Notes: generated from the letters alone by a model not told the origin. A stretch of DNA of 64,000 nt from SCN-69-37 sp044507065 (GCA_044507065.1 JBIQJY010000011.1:1-64000); one strand, 5' to 3'. Shown: positions 26,280 through 35,484, counted from the first letter of the stretch. Translations and numbers: made by a program.

Positions 26280-27329
26280 ATGGCCCAGCTTCCGGATCTC
26301 CCGGCTCTTCGCGCGGACTTCGAGCAGGCGCTCGCCGCGGCGCGGACCGTCAGCGACGTCAAGGCAGTCCGCGATCGGTTCCTCGGCCGCAAGGCCGGAC
26401 AACTGACCGCGCTGCTGAAGTCACTCGGATCGCTTCCGCCCGACGATCGGCGCGCCGTGGGCGCCGGCGTCAACGCCCTCAAGCAGCACGTCGAAACCGT
26501 CCTGGCCGCACGCGAGGCCTCCATCGGCAGCGATGCGCCGGTCGGCGGTGTCGATGTCACGCTTCCGGGGCGCGTCCCCGCGTTCGGCCGCCGCCACCCG
26601 CTCACGCAGGTGCGCGAGAAGATCGAGGACATCTTCGCGGGGATGGGCTACCAGATCATCGAAGGGCCGGAACTCGAAGACGACTGGCACAACTTCGAAG
26701 CCCTGAACATGCCCGGCGACCACCCCGCGCGGGACATGCAGGACACGCTGTACCTGTCGACCCCACTCGCCCCCGACGCGCAGGGGCGGCGCGCGAGCCT
26801 GCTCCGCACGCACACGTCGGGCATGCAGGTCCGTTACATGGAATCGCATCCGCCGCCCGTGCGGTTGATCGCGCCGGGACGCGTGTACCGACGCGACAAC
26901 TTCGACGCCACGCACACGCCGATGTTCACGCAGGTCGAGGGACTGGTCGTCGACGAAGGCATCAGCCTCGGCGACCTCGAGGGCACGCTTCAGGCATTCG
27001 CCGACCGCTTCTTCGAGACCCACGTCAGGACGCGGCTGCGCCCCAGCTTCTTCCCGTACACCGAGCCATCGGCTGAACTCGACGTCGAGTGCCAGGGCTG
27101 CGGCGGCGCCGGATGCGCCCTGTGCAAGCACACGGGCTGGATCGAAGTGCTCGGGTGCGGAATGGTGCACCCGGCCGTATTCGAGGCCGTGGGCTACGAC
27201 TCCGAGAAGTACACGGGCTTTGCGTTCGGCGTGGGGATCGAACGGCTCGCCCTGCGACTCTACGGCGTCGACGACATCCGCATGTTCTACGAGAACGACC
27301 TGCGATTCCTGGAGCAGCTCGCACCATGA
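26280..27329 (+). CDS. pheS: Phenylalanyl-tRNA synthetase alpha subunit
   Basis: This encodes 349 residues. The N-terminal coiled coil (about residues 5-85, RDRFLGRKAGQLTALLKSLG) binds tRNA. The class II core shows GRRHPLTQVREKIEDIF, MGYQIIEGPELEDDWHNFE, THTSGMQVRYM, GRVYRRDNFDATHTPMFTQ and GVGIERLALRLYG. A CxxC-x(4)-CxxC insert (CQGCGGAGCALC), seen in some bacterial PheS, probably binds zinc. The stop overlaps the pheT ATG by 4 bp. Confidence 0.97.
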   Translation: MAQLPDLPALRADFEQALAAARTVSDVKAVRDRFLGRKAGQLTALLKSLGSLPPDDRRAVGAGVNALKQHVETVLAAREASIGSDAPVGGVDVTLPGRVPAFGRRHPLTQVREKIEDIFAGMGYQIIEGPELEDDWHNFEALNMPGDHPARDMQDTLYLSTPLAPDAQGRRASLLRTHTSGMQVRYMESHPPPVRLIAPGRVYRRDNFDATHTPMFTQVEGLVVDEGISLGDLEGTLQAFADRFFETHVRTRLRPSFFPYTEPSAELDVECQGCGGAGCALCKHTGWIEVLGCGMVHPAVFEAVGYDSEKYTGFAFGVGIERLALRLYGVDDIRMFYENDLRFLEQLAP

Positions 27330-29320
27330 AGCTGCCCGTCGACTGGCTGCGCGCGTTCGTCGACGTGCCGGCCGATACGCTCGAGGTGGCCGGCCGCCTG
27401 GCCGGCTGCGGCTTCGCCGTCGACGGCATCGACGGCGACGTGGTGGATTTCGACGTCACCGCCAATCGACCCGATGCGCTGAGCGTGTACGGCCTGGCGC
27501 GCGAAGCGGCGACGGCCTTCGACCGCGACGTACGCGCGCTCGATCTCGCGCCGGCCCCGAACGGGCACGCACCGATCAAGGTCTCGATTGCCGACGCCGG
27601 CTGCGGCCGATACGCGCTGGCCGTGGCCGACGTGCGCGTCGGCCCCTCGCCGGCCTGGCTGGCCGATCGGTTGAAGGCCGCCGGCGTGCGCCCCATCAAC
27701 AACATCGTCGACATCACCAACTACGTGATGATCGAGACCGGTCAGCCGATGCACGCCTTCGACGTCGCGCGCCTTGCCGGGCCGGAACTGCGCGTCCGTC
27801 GCGCGCGCGCGGGCGAGTCACTCACGACACTCGACGGCGCCACGCGCACGCTCGACGAGGCCATGCTCGTCATCGCCGACCGCGACAGCGCCGTGGCCGT
27901 AGCCGGGGTGATGGGCGGCGCCTCGTCAGAGGTTGGCGCAGGCACCACGCAGGTCGCCTTCGAGAGCGCCTGGTTTCTCCCCGCGACCGTGCGCGCCACG
28001 TCGCGGCGTCTCGGCCTGAAGACGGAAGCCTCGGCACGCTTCGAACGCGGCGCGGATGTCGCCGCGCCGGTGGTCGCGTTGCGTCGCGCGCTGGCGCTGC
28101 TGGCCGAGACGAACGCCGGCACGGTGGTCGGCGGCGTCACCGACATCTATCCTCGCCCGGTCGAGCCGCGCACCGTGGTACTGCGCCGAGCGCGCCTGGC
28201 TTCGGTGCTCGGCGCCAGCGTTCCAGACGCGACGGTTGTCGGCCTGCTCACGCGTCTGGCGTTCGCGGTCAGCCCGCAGAGCGACGGCTGGCGCGTGACC
28301 GTGCCGTCGTTCCGCGTCGATGTCGTGCGGGAGATCGATCTCATCGAAGAGGTCGGCCGGCACTGGGGACTCGACCGGATTCCCGCGACGTTCCCCGCCC
28401 TGCGCGAGTCGCCGCGGCCGTCGGCGCCCGGCGTCGCCCGCGGCCGGCTGCTGCGGCGTGCGCTGTGTGGTGCGGGGCTGCAGGAGGCGGTGACCTTCAC
28501 GTTCATCGAGGCGCAGGCCGCCGCGGCCTTCTCGCGTGATGACGTCGTCGCCATCGCCAACCCCCTGTCCGAGAAGTTCGCCGCGCTCCGCCCGTCACTC
28601 GTACCGGGCCTGCGCGACTCACTCACCTACAACCGCAACCGGCAGGCCGCCGACGTGCGCCTCTTCGAGGTTGGCGCGATCTTCTCGACCAACCGCGGCG
28701 AGCGCCAGGCGGTCGGCTGGGTCGTCACCGGATCGCGCGGCACGCACTGGAGCCGCGACGACGGGCCGATGACGTTTGCCGACGCGAGCGGCATCGCGCA
28801 GCTGATTGCGCAGTCGCTCGGCACCCCCATCACGATCACATCATCGAGCGACCTGCCGTGGACGGTTCGCGGCGAGGCGGCCGATGTCTTCGTCGGCGGA
28901 CAGCGTGCCGGATGGGTCGGCCGGCTCGCGGGCGGCGATGCCGGCGACGACCCCATCTACGCAGGCGAACTGGAACTCGACGTCCTGAGCCGGGCTGCGT
29001 CCGGCAGCGTGCGCGCCATCGCGCCGCTGCCCCGCTTCCCGTCGATCGTGCGGGACCTGTCGATCGTCGTCGACGAACGCTTGCCAGCCGCCGACGTTCG
29101 TGGCACTATCCGCTCCAGCGGTCCCGCTACACTCGTCACGGTTCGCGAGTTCGATCGGTACACGGGCAAGGGCGTCCCGGATGGCCAGGTGAGCCTGTCG
29201 ATCCGGCTCACGTTCCGGCATCCCGATCGCACGCTGACCGATGCCGAGGTGCAACAGGCGGTTGACACCATTGTCGCGGCGCTCGCGCAGGCGCACGACG
29301 CGACACTGCGCGGCAGGTAA
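27326..29320 (+). CDS. pheT: Phenylalanyl-tRNA synthetase beta subunit, short form without the B2 tRNA-binding domain
   Basis: This encodes 664 residues against about 790-800 in most bacteria. The B1 start MKLPVDWLRAFVDV runs straight into VDFDVTANRPDALSVYGLAR by residue 60. The EMAP/OB-fold B2 domain that normally lies here (about 110 residues) is missing. Everything after it is present: B3/B4 editing domain (INNIVDITNYVMIETGQPMH), B5 (LIEEVGRHWGLDRIP), the catalytic-like domain and the C-terminal FDX-ACB domain (PLPRFPSIVRDLSIVVDE). The frame is intact, so this is a natural short form and not an error. Confidence 0.93.
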   Translation: MKLPVDWLRAFVDVPADTLEVAGRLAGCGFAVDGIDGDVVDFDVTANRPDALSVYGLAREAATAFDRDVRALDLAPAPNGHAPIKVSIADAGCGRYALAVADVRVGPSPAWLADRLKAAGVRPINNIVDITNYVMIETGQPMHAFDVARLAGPELRVRRARAGESLTTLDGATRTLDEAMLVIADRDSAVAVAGVMGGASSEVGAGTTQVAFESAWFLPATVRATSRRLGLKTEASARFERGADVAAPVVALRRALALLAETNAGTVVGGVTDIYPRPVEPRTVVLRRARLASVLGASVPDATVVGLLTRLAFAVSPQSDGWRVTVPSFRVDVVREIDLIEEVGRHWGLDRIPATFPALRESPRPSAPGVARGRLLRRALCGAGLQEAVTFTFIEAQAAAAFSRDDVVAIANPLSEKFAALRPSLVPGLRDSLTYNRNRQAADVRLFEVGAIFSTNRGERQAVGWVVTGSRGTHWSRDDGPMTFADASGIAQLIAQSLGTPITITSSSDLPWTVRGEAADVFVGGQRAGWVGRLAGGDAGDDPIYAGELELDVLSRAASGSVRAIAPLPRFPSIVRDLSIVVDERLPAADVRGTIRSSGPATLVTVREFDRYTGKGVPDGQVSLSIRLTFRHPDRTLTDAEVQQAVDTIVAALAQAHDATLRGR

Positions 29321-29381
29321 CCGCACTCGCTTCCGAATCGGACGCGTCCCGCGCGCGCGCGGACGCACGCTGGAGTTTCTG

Positions 29382-29657
29382 ATGTCACGAACGGCCACGA
29401 CCACTGAAGTCCTCCCGATCGACCGCCTCGAGGAGAAAGTCCGCCAACTGGTCGCCATGATCGACACGTTGCGCGCCGAACGGGCGAAGGCGGCCGACGA
29501 AGTGGCGCGGCTGCAGCACGAGATCGAGGCGAGTCGTGCCCGGCTCGCCGAAGCCAGCACGCTGTCGGCCGAGCTCGGGACGCTGCGCGAGGAGCGCGAT
29601 CTGATTCGCGACCGCGTCAGCCAGATGATTTCCCAGATCGACAAGCTGAACCTCTGA
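29382..29657 (+). CDS. Small coiled-coil protein, ZapB-like
   Basis: This encodes 91 residues, nearly all one predicted coiled coil (about residues 15-90) with heptad pattern: IDRLEEKVRQLVAMIDTLRA, LQHEIEASRARLAEA, IRDRVSQMISQIDKL. Its position right before zapA and its size match the ZapB-like coiled-coil genes that precede zapA in many Gram-negative bacteria. It is likely to bundle FtsZ rings with ZapA, but homology is judged only from context and architecture. The ATG at 29382 follows a weak TGGAG. Confidence 0.7.
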   Translation: MSRTATTTEVLPIDRLEEKVRQLVAMIDTLRAERAKAADEVARLQHEIEASRARLAEASTLSAELGTLREERDLIRDRVSQMISQIDKLNL

Positions 29658-29692
29658 CGCGCGCCGTGTCCGAGGCTGCTGCCGGGGGCCAC

Positions 29693-30004
29693 ATGTCGAA
29701 GGTCGTCCACGTCGAGATTCACGGTCAGCGCTACGCGGTCCGCAGCGACCTCGATGCGCAGTACATCGCCGAACTCGCCGGCTTTCTCGACGAGCGCATG
29801 CGTGCGGCCGCGCGCGAACTGGCCAGCGCCGATCCCCTGCGTATCGCGGTCATCGCGGCCATGAATATTGCCGACGAACTGCACCGCGCCCGTGCCGACT
29901 CCCGCGGCGTCGAAGGCCAGCTGCACGCCCGCGCCGAGGCGATCGAGCGACTCGTCGACGCCGTGCTCGACAGCGCACGCGATCGCATCGCCGTCAACGA
30001 ATGA
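29693..30004 (+). CDS. zapA: Cell division protein ZapA
   Basis: This encodes 103 residues. The N-terminal beta-rich domain (KVVHVEIHGQRYAVRSDLD) and the C-terminal helix with YIAELAGFLDERMRAAA and RIAVIAAMNIADELHRA fit ZapA, which cross-links FtsZ protofilaments at the division site. A GTG at 29666 could give nine more residues; the ATG at 29693 matches the family start. It is followed by 6S RNA, the same order as zapA-ssrS in E. coli. Confidence 0.9.
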   Translation: MSKVVHVEIHGQRYAVRSDLDAQYIAELAGFLDERMRAAARELASADPLRIAVIAAMNIADELHRARADSRGVEGQLHARAEAIERLVDAVLDSARDRIAVNE

Positions 30005-30014
30005 GCCCGGCGCC

Positions 30015-30043
30015 TTGTGCGTTGTGCTCCGCTCGGTTACGAT
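30015..30043 (+). promoter_or_regulatory. Promoter of 6S RNA
   Basis: TTGTGC (30015-30020) and TACGAT (30038-30043) are separated by exactly 17 bp, a sigma70-type promoter placing the start near 30050, at the edge of the predicted RNA. Confidence 0.6.
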
Positions 30044-30049
30044 TGGGAG

Positions 30050-30240
30050 GACTCTGATCCCTGCGTTGTGCGTGATGGTTTCGGAGTGTCGCTTGAGCCG
30101 ATGTTCTATTCCCAAGCGAGCCGCGACGTTGCGTGGTGTGCATGCCTCCGTGGTGAGGAAGCCTGAAGCGCGACTTATCCAGTGGCTCCACCTGCACTAG
30201 CAGGTTCATGCGACCTCCCCACACGGCAACGCGGGGACCT
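30050..30240 (+). ncRNA. ssrS: 6S RNA (RNA polymerase-holoenzyme-binding regulatory RNA)
   Basis: This is a non-coding stretch of about 185 nt after zapA. The ends close by an 11-bp stem, 30058-30068 with 30227-30237 (one G-U). Inside are blocks that match the E. coli RNA as I recall it, in the same order: TTGAGCCGATGTTCTATTCC, GTGGTGTGCATGC, GTGAGGAAGCCTGAA and GCGAC. The length and the large central bubble fit 6S RNA, which mimics an open promoter and sequesters the sigma70 holoenzyme in stationary phase. The zapA-ssrS neighbourhood adds support. Exact ends are approximate. Confidence 0.88.
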
Positions 30241-30269
30241 TCTTCGTCACTCCGGTTCGCGCCATCCCG

Positions 30270-31289
30270 ATGCCACAAACGGTTTCCGATCTGGGTGAGC
30301 GCGCGCTCATCAGCCGGCTGCGCACGCGGCTTCCTCCATCACCCTCGCACGTCCGCATCGGTATCGGTGACGATGCCGCCGTCATCGCACCCGAACGCGG
30401 CGCGCAGGACGTCATCACGACCGACAGTCTGGTCGAGCACGTCCACTTCCGGCGCGACTGGACACGGGCGGACGCGATCGGCCACAAGGCCCTCGCCGTC
30501 AACCTCAGCGACATTGCCGCCATGGGTGCCACCCCGCGGGCCTCGCTGCTCAGCCTGGTGCTCCCCGACGACTACCCCGTGGCCGACTTCGATGGACTGC
30601 TCGACGGATATGCGCAGCTCGCGGCCGCATCGGGCGCCGTGCTCGTCGGCGGCAACATCGCCCGATCCCCCGGCCCGCTCATTGTCGATGTCACCGTCGT
30701 CGGCAACGCACATCCGCGCCGCCTGCTGACGCGAGGCGGCGCACGCCCCGGCGACGCGCTCTATGTAACCGGCGCGGTCGGTGCCTCGTCGGCCGGCCTC
30801 GCGTTGCTCGAGGCCGGCGTCGACCGCGCGGTGCTGTCCGACGACGAGCGCGCGTGCGTCGAGCGGCACGAGCGACCCGATGCCCGCCTTCGCATCGGCC
30901 GGCTCGTCGGCCGCACCAGTGCGGCATCGGCCGCAATGGATCTGTCGGACGGGCTGGCGGATGCGGCACGCGGCATCGCGGCAGCCAGCGGCGTCGGCGT
31001 CGTGGTCGACGCCGATGCCGTCCCGGTGCACCCAGCCGCGAAGGCGTGCGCCGAACGCCGCGGCCAGACGGCAGTCCAGTTCGCCCTGGCCGGCGGCGAG
31101 GACTACGAGATCGCCTTTGCCGTCCCCTCTCGCCTCAAGGGCCGGTTCAGAAACGCTGCGCACCGCTGCCCGGACCTGCACGTCACCTGCATTGGCCGGT
31201 TCGAAGCCACGCCCGGCGCCTGGCTCGAGGAGAACGGCCGCCGGTCCCCGCTTCCCGAAGGTTTCGGCCACTTTTCCGCCATTCGCTGA
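30270..31289 (+). CDS. thiL: Thiamine-monophosphate kinase
   Basis: This encodes 339 residues. It makes thiamine diphosphate from thiamine monophosphate and ATP. Family motifs: GERALISRLRTRL, RIGIGDDAAVIAPERG, TTDSLVEHVHFRRDWTRA, GHKALAVNLSDIAAMGA, VLVGGNIARSPGPLIVDVTV and the late AMDLSDGLADAARGIA and LAGGEDYEIAFAV. These Asp/Glu residues bind the Mg2+ ions. The start at 30270 lies 30 bp after 6S RNA. Confidence 0.96.
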   Translation: MPQTVSDLGERALISRLRTRLPPSPSHVRIGIGDDAAVIAPERGAQDVITTDSLVEHVHFRRDWTRADAIGHKALAVNLSDIAAMGATPRASLLSLVLPDDYPVADFDGLLDGYAQLAAASGAVLVGGNIARSPGPLIVDVTVVGNAHPRRLLTRGGARPGDALYVTGAVGASSAGLALLEAGVDRAVLSDDERACVERHERPDARLRIGRLVGRTSAASAAMDLSDGLADAARGIAAASGVGVVVDADAVPVHPAAKACAERRGQTAVQFALAGGEDYEIAFAVPSRLKGRFRNAAHRCPDLHVTCIGRFEATPGAWLEENGRRSPLPEGFGHFSAIR

Positions 31290-31458
31290 CATTGGCGGCC
31301 ATGGGGACGCGGCCTGCGTCGCCCGGGGGCAGCAGGGCGACGGCCCGGACGCCCCAGACCGCCACCCTTGTCCATCCGGCCTCCGGGCAGTACGCTTGGA
31401 GGACCGTGTCGGTCCACAGGGTCTCGCGCGCGGCCCCCAGCCCGAGGGTGTCGACCTG

Positions 31459-31938
31459 ATGCTGCTGTCGCGTTCGCTTCGGCGAAAGCTGCTTGCGACG
31501 GCGCTTGCAGCAGTGGCATTCCTGCTCGTCTACCAGGCGACCGTCATCGACTCCCGATCGGTGCCCGGCGCCCGGCTCGCGGGCATGGCCATCGGGGCGC
31601 GCCAGGAATTCACTGCCACCGCCTACTGCAAAGGCTCGATTACCGCCGCCGGCACGGCCGCCCGGTCGGGGGTCGCGGCCGCCGACCCGAAAATCCTGCC
31701 ACTGGGCTCGGTCGTCCGCCTCGAGGGCGCGCCCAACCGGCACAACGGCATCTACACGGTCCTCGACACGGGCCCGAAGGTGCAGGGCCGGCACCTCGAC
31801 CTCTACATGTGGAGCTGCTACGAAGCCCTCGATTTCGGCAGGCGCCCCGTTACCGTTACCGTCCTGCGCCGCGGGTGGCGACCGAACGACATCCCCGAGG
31901 CCCCGGTCCGCCCGCTGGATGCCCCCCCGGCGGAGTAA
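31459..31938 (+). CDS. 3D-domain (MltA/Sps-like double-psi barrel) exported protein
   Basis: This encodes 159 residues. An N-terminal helix (LLATALAAVAFLLVYQATVI) serves as signal or anchor. The C-terminal domain is the 3D barrel: FTATAYCKGSITAAGTAARS, then AAADPKILPLGSVVRLEG, YTVLDTGPKVQGRHLDLYM, with the three conserved Asp residues (ADP, LDTG, LDLYM). The barrel occurs in lytic transglycosylases and resuscitation factors acting on peptidoglycan. The start ATG 31459 overlaps a 17-codon open frame starting GTG; the frame is open further upstream without a credible start. Confidence 0.8.
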   Translation: MLLSRSLRRKLLATALAAVAFLLVYQATVIDSRSVPGARLAGMAIGARQEFTATAYCKGSITAAGTAARSGVAAADPKILPLGSVVRLEGAPNRHNGIYTVLDTGPKVQGRHLDLYMWSCYEALDFGRRPVTVTVLRRGWRPNDIPEAPVRPLDAPPAE

Positions 31939-32129
31939 GCCGGCCCCGGCGCCCGCACGCACCCGCGAAGAAATCCTTCCAGAGTCATATCCAACCGAAC
32001 CCGACGTCCCGATAAGACGAAATGCGCACCAATATCGGGGTGCGCTCCGGCGAGGTGCGGGCCCACGACGGGCCTTGGCGGTATTGCCAGTGAGCGCCAG
32101 TCGCCGGAAGCATGGAGACAGGCAATCCA

Positions 32130-32984
32130 ATGGCGTTTTTCCCCCGGCAGTCATCGTCTTGCATCACCGTGGCCGGTGCGCTGCTGCTCGGCACCCTGAT
32201 GGCGCCCGCGACGGCGCGCGCGCAGTATGAAGCGCCCGGGATGTCGGGCGCCGCCATCGGCGAGAAGTACTGGGTCGAAGTGGCAGGTACGCTCTGGAAC
32301 CCGGAACTGATCGGGCAGATTTCGAGCGAACAGTTCGGGTTGATTGGCACGAACATCGACTTCACCGACGACCTGGGCTACACCGCCACGCGCTTCCGCG
32401 ACCTGCGTATCGTGCTGCGTCCGACGCGCAAGGCGAAGTTCCGCATTCAGTACACGCCCATCCGCTACGAGGCCGACACCTCCTTCTCGCGGACCATCGT
32501 CTTCAACGGCGTGGCGTACCCCATCGGCGTCCCGGTGGAGTCATCGTTCGACTGGAAGGTCTGGCGCTTCGGCTACGAGTACGACCTCCTGTATCGGTCG
32601 CGCGGATTCATCGGGATCCTGGCCGAAGTCCGCTACACCCAGATGGATGCGCGGCTGGCGACCAACAGCCCGGCGATCTCGCCGCGCTACGAGGAGTTCA
32701 CTCGATCCAAGGCTCCGCTGCCCGCGCTGGGCGTCGTGGCCAGGGCGTACCCCCTGCCCGCGCTGGCGGTGAACTTCGAGATCAGCGGCATGAAGGTGCC
32801 GGACGTCGACCCCGACTATCAGGGCAACTACGTCGAGTGGGACCTGAACGGCACCTTCAACGTGACCAACAACGTCGGTATCCAGATGGGCTGGCGCAAG
32901 TCGACCACGTTCCTGGCCATCGAGCAGGATCTGGGCGACCTCCAGTTCAACGGCCTCTGGTTCGGCGCCGCGCTCCGCTACTGA
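32130..32984 (+). CDS. Predicted outer-membrane beta-barrel protein
   Basis: This encodes 284 residues. There is a clear signal peptide ending ATARAQ. The mature part is built of alternating amphipathic strands with aromatic girdles (KYWVEVAGTLWNPELIG, FRIQYTPIRYEADTSF, FGYEYDLLYRSRGFIGILAE, VGIQMGWRKSTTFLAIE) and ends in an aromatic residue (LWFGAALRY), the signal for barrel assembly. No named family was recognised. The ATG at 32130 is favoured over 32112 because GGAGACAGG lies at the right distance upstream. Its stop overlaps the convergent GT-C-like gene by 7 bp. Confidence 0.75.
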   Translation: MAFFPRQSSSCITVAGALLLGTLMAPATARAQYEAPGMSGAAIGEKYWVEVAGTLWNPELIGQISSEQFGLIGTNIDFTDDLGYTATRFRDLRIVLRPTRKAKFRIQYTPIRYEADTSFSRTIVFNGVAYPIGVPVESSFDWKVWRFGYEYDLLYRSRGFIGILAEVRYTQMDARLATNSPAISPRYEEFTRSKAPLPALGVVARAYPLPALAVNFEISGMKVPDVDPDYQGNYVEWDLNGTFNVTNNVGIQMGWRKSTTFLAIEQDLGDLQFNGLWFGAALRY

Positions 32985-35341
32985 CCGTGCGGGGCGCCCG
33001 CGCGCCCCAGCGCACGAGGAATCAGGTCGAGCCGACGACCTCCAGCGCCGAGCGCCTCGTCGACGACGAACCGCAGGCTGGGGACGTCGCCGGCGAGGTC
33101 GACGCCGACCGTCTGCTCGGACAGCCGCTGGAGTTCGATTGTCGTCAGTGGGACTCCGCTCGTGCCCGCCCGGACGACCAGCGTGCCGCCCGTAGGGCGG
33201 CGAGCGGAGAAACGGAAATCGTAGCGCCCGGCGGGCACACCTGACAGGCCACCCCATTCGACGGTCCGTGCCCCCGCCAGATCCACGCGCGGCACCGTGA
33301 TCCGCAGCGGGATAGTGCCGGCAGGTACGGCGCCGACCGCAAGCGGCGCGACTCGATAGACCGGCGCTCCGCCGGCCAGCGCGCGCAATACGGCGAGCTG
33401 CGATTGCGCGGGCGCGAGCGACGGAGCGTCGCTCAGCCACCAGCCGCCGGACACGGCCAGCATCAGGCCCAATGGCCACCACCAGACGCCGCAGCCAATC
33501 GTCGCCGCAGCGCCGGCGCGCCGCACCGCGGCCTGCATCAGCACGGCCACCAGCGCGAAGGCGGCGACCCAGACGAGCACGTGCTGGGCGAATGGCGCTT
33601 CGCTCCGCACGACGGCCGGCGTCAGGTCCCAGAAGAAACTGGGCCAGCCACGCGGCAGGTTGGCGAGCGATTCGAGCCGCGTCAGCCAGGCGGCCGACCC
33701 GCCGCGGACGTTCCACGCAAGACCGCCTTCGCCCGTCAGCAACACGAGGCCGGACGTCGCGAGGGAGACACCGAGCAGAACCGTCGACGCCGCCCGCGCC
33801 GCCCGCCCGAATCGCAGCCATCCGAAGGCCGCCGGAGCGGCCATCAGCGGCAGCACGCTCGTGAGCAGGCGAGCCGGTATGGCCGGCACACCCGCCCACC
33901 ACATCCAATACGCGGAGACGGCTGCGCCGTAGGCAAATGCAATTGCCGCCAGCGCGACGAGGGGCCGTGCCGTCCGGAACCGCGCGGACGCGATCCACCC
34001 GGCCATGGCCACGACGAGCGCCGGTGTGTAGGCGAACACTCCGAACTGCTGGTCGAACAGCAGGCCCGTGAGCCCGCCGGGAATATACGCAAGACGCGTC
34101 TCGGCACCAGTGCCGTACGGGGCAACCGGATCGGGCGTGCCGTAGATGATCCAGAAGTACGCAAACCATGCACACGCGCCCACGAGCGGCAGCGCGAGGA
34201 ACGCCATGACGCGTCGCAGGCGTACGGCGGCATCGATCGTCTGGTCGCGCCACAACCCGTACAGAATCGCGAGGCCGAATCCCGCCGCGAGGATGACGAA
34301 GCGTGTGTGCAGGAACGGCAACGCGGCCAGCAGTCCCGACACCACGACGAGCCATATCGTCCGGACACCGTCACGCCGGGCGATGTGCAGCCAGAGCAGC
34401 GCAGCAGCCGCGGCAATCGGCGCGCCGGCACCATCGGGAAATATCGTGACGCTCTGCACGAGGAATGTCGTGCTGCCCGCCACGGTTGCCCACGCAAACC
34501 AGGCCGCCGCCCGGTCGCCGGTGACAACCCAGCCGAGCAGCCAGACGAGTCCCCCCGTTACCGCGGCCAGCAGGATCATCGTCGCCTGCGCGCCGCGCAG
34601 GCCGAACGCTGCGAAACCCGGGGCGACGAGCACCGAGACACCCGGCGCGTGAATCGAATAGATCTCGCCGTCCTGCCCGCGCTGGACGTAATCGGGCCCG
34701 ATGGTGCCCGGAAAATATGCCTTGTAGTCGCCATCGAGATGGTTGTTCTCGATGCGGAGATCACCATCCTTCAGCAGACTCTGGGTGATGACCAGGTAAT
34801 GCGGCTCGTCGCCGCCGGGCAGGCGGGGGTGGATCGACCACCACACGAGGCCGCTGGCGCACGCCGTCAGCACACCGGCAAGCAGCGCGGCGGCCAGTGG
34901 CCGGCGAACCCGGCTCAGGGCGACGACGTCGGGCGCGTCACCGGCGGGAGCCTGTCGGCCTCCGCAGACGGCGGCAACGACGGCCAGACCGACAGGCACC
35001 CAGGCGATCAGGCCGGACCAGACGAGCACAACGGGGGGCACCGGCAGGGGCAGCCACGGGAGGACCGCCAGTAGTGCCGGGGACGCGAGGACGGGCCGGC
35101 GCCACGCCGGCACGGCCAGCGCCACGACAAGAGCCGCCACGAACCACCAGGGTGACGCCGGGACGACCAGTCGAGTGGTCGTATCGTCGACACCGGCCAC
35201 GGTTACCGTTCCCGCGGCGCACCACACCGCAGCGGCCACCAGGAGCGGACCAATGACGGCCACGATGCGCCCGCCGATCCCGGACCGCGTCGTCGGCCGA
35301 CCGGCCTCGCCCCGGATCGCTGTGCTCACGTGTGCCTGCAC
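32978..35341 (-). CDS. Large multi-pass membrane protein, probable GT-C-fold glycosyltransferase
   Basis: This encodes 787 residues with about 14 hydrophobic segments and a soluble C-terminal domain (about 650-787) rich in beta strands (VPAGTIPLRITVPRVDLAG). After the fourth helix or so comes an acidic loop, LPGGDEPHYLVITQSLLKDG, in the place where GT-C enzymes (PMT/ArnT class) have their catalytic Asp/Glu. Such enzymes transfer sugars from polyprenyl-phosphate donors on the outer face of the membrane. Donor and acceptor are unknown. Starts at GTG 35341 or GTG 35329 are both possible. Confidence 0.6.
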   Translation of the reverse strand: MQAHVSTAIRGEAGRPTTRSGIGGRIVAVIGPLLVAAAVWCAAGTVTVAGVDDTTTRLVVPASPWWFVAALVVALAVPAWRRPVLASPALLAVLPWLPLPVPPVVLVWSGLIAWVPVGLAVVAAVCGGRQAPAGDAPDVVALSRVRRPLAAALLAGVLTACASGLVWWSIHPRLPGGDEPHYLVITQSLLKDGDLRIENNHLDGDYKAYFPGTIGPDYVQRGQDGEIYSIHAPGVSVLVAPGFAAFGLRGAQATMILLAAVTGGLVWLLGWVVTGDRAAAWFAWATVAGSTTFLVQSVTIFPDGAGAPIAAAAALLWLHIARRDGVRTIWLVVVSGLLAALPFLHTRFVILAAGFGLAILYGLWRDQTIDAAVRLRRVMAFLALPLVGACAWFAYFWIIYGTPDPVAPYGTGAETRLAYIPGGLTGLLFDQQFGVFAYTPALVVAMAGWIASARFRTARPLVALAAIAFAYGAAVSAYWMWWAGVPAIPARLLTSVLPLMAAPAAFGWLRFGRAARAASTVLLGVSLATSGLVLLTGEGGLAWNVRGGSAAWLTRLESLANLPRGWPSFFWDLTPAVVRSEAPFAQHVLVWVAAFALVAVLMQAAVRRAGAAATIGCGVWWWPLGLMLAVSGGWWLSDAPSLAPAQSQLAVLRALAGGAPVYRVAPLAVGAVPAGTIPLRITVPRVDLAGARTVEWGGLSGVPAGRYDFRFSARRPTGGTLVVRAGTSGVPLTTIELQRLSEQTVGVDLAGDVPSLRFVVDEALGAGGRRLDLIPRALGRAGAPHGQ

Positions 35342-35484
35342 GGGCAGAATCGGGCACGCAAACGGACATTCACCACGTTGTGCTCACCTCCGCGGGAACC
35401 TCGTTCCCCCACGGCCCCGCTATTCTACGGCTGGCCGGCCGTCTGCCGGCACGATTACAAATCTGCTATCGCACGTACCCGTCT

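Noticed and set aside
31397..31461. 17-codon leader peptide (GTG to TGA) overlapping the 3D-domain gene start
   Set aside because: The TGATG overlap is suggestive, but there is no ribosome site and no regulatory amino-acid run.
33404..35074. Long plus-strand open frame opposite the GT-C-like gene
   Set aside because: Extremely Arg/Gln/Glu-rich without structure; shadow frame of the membrane protein.
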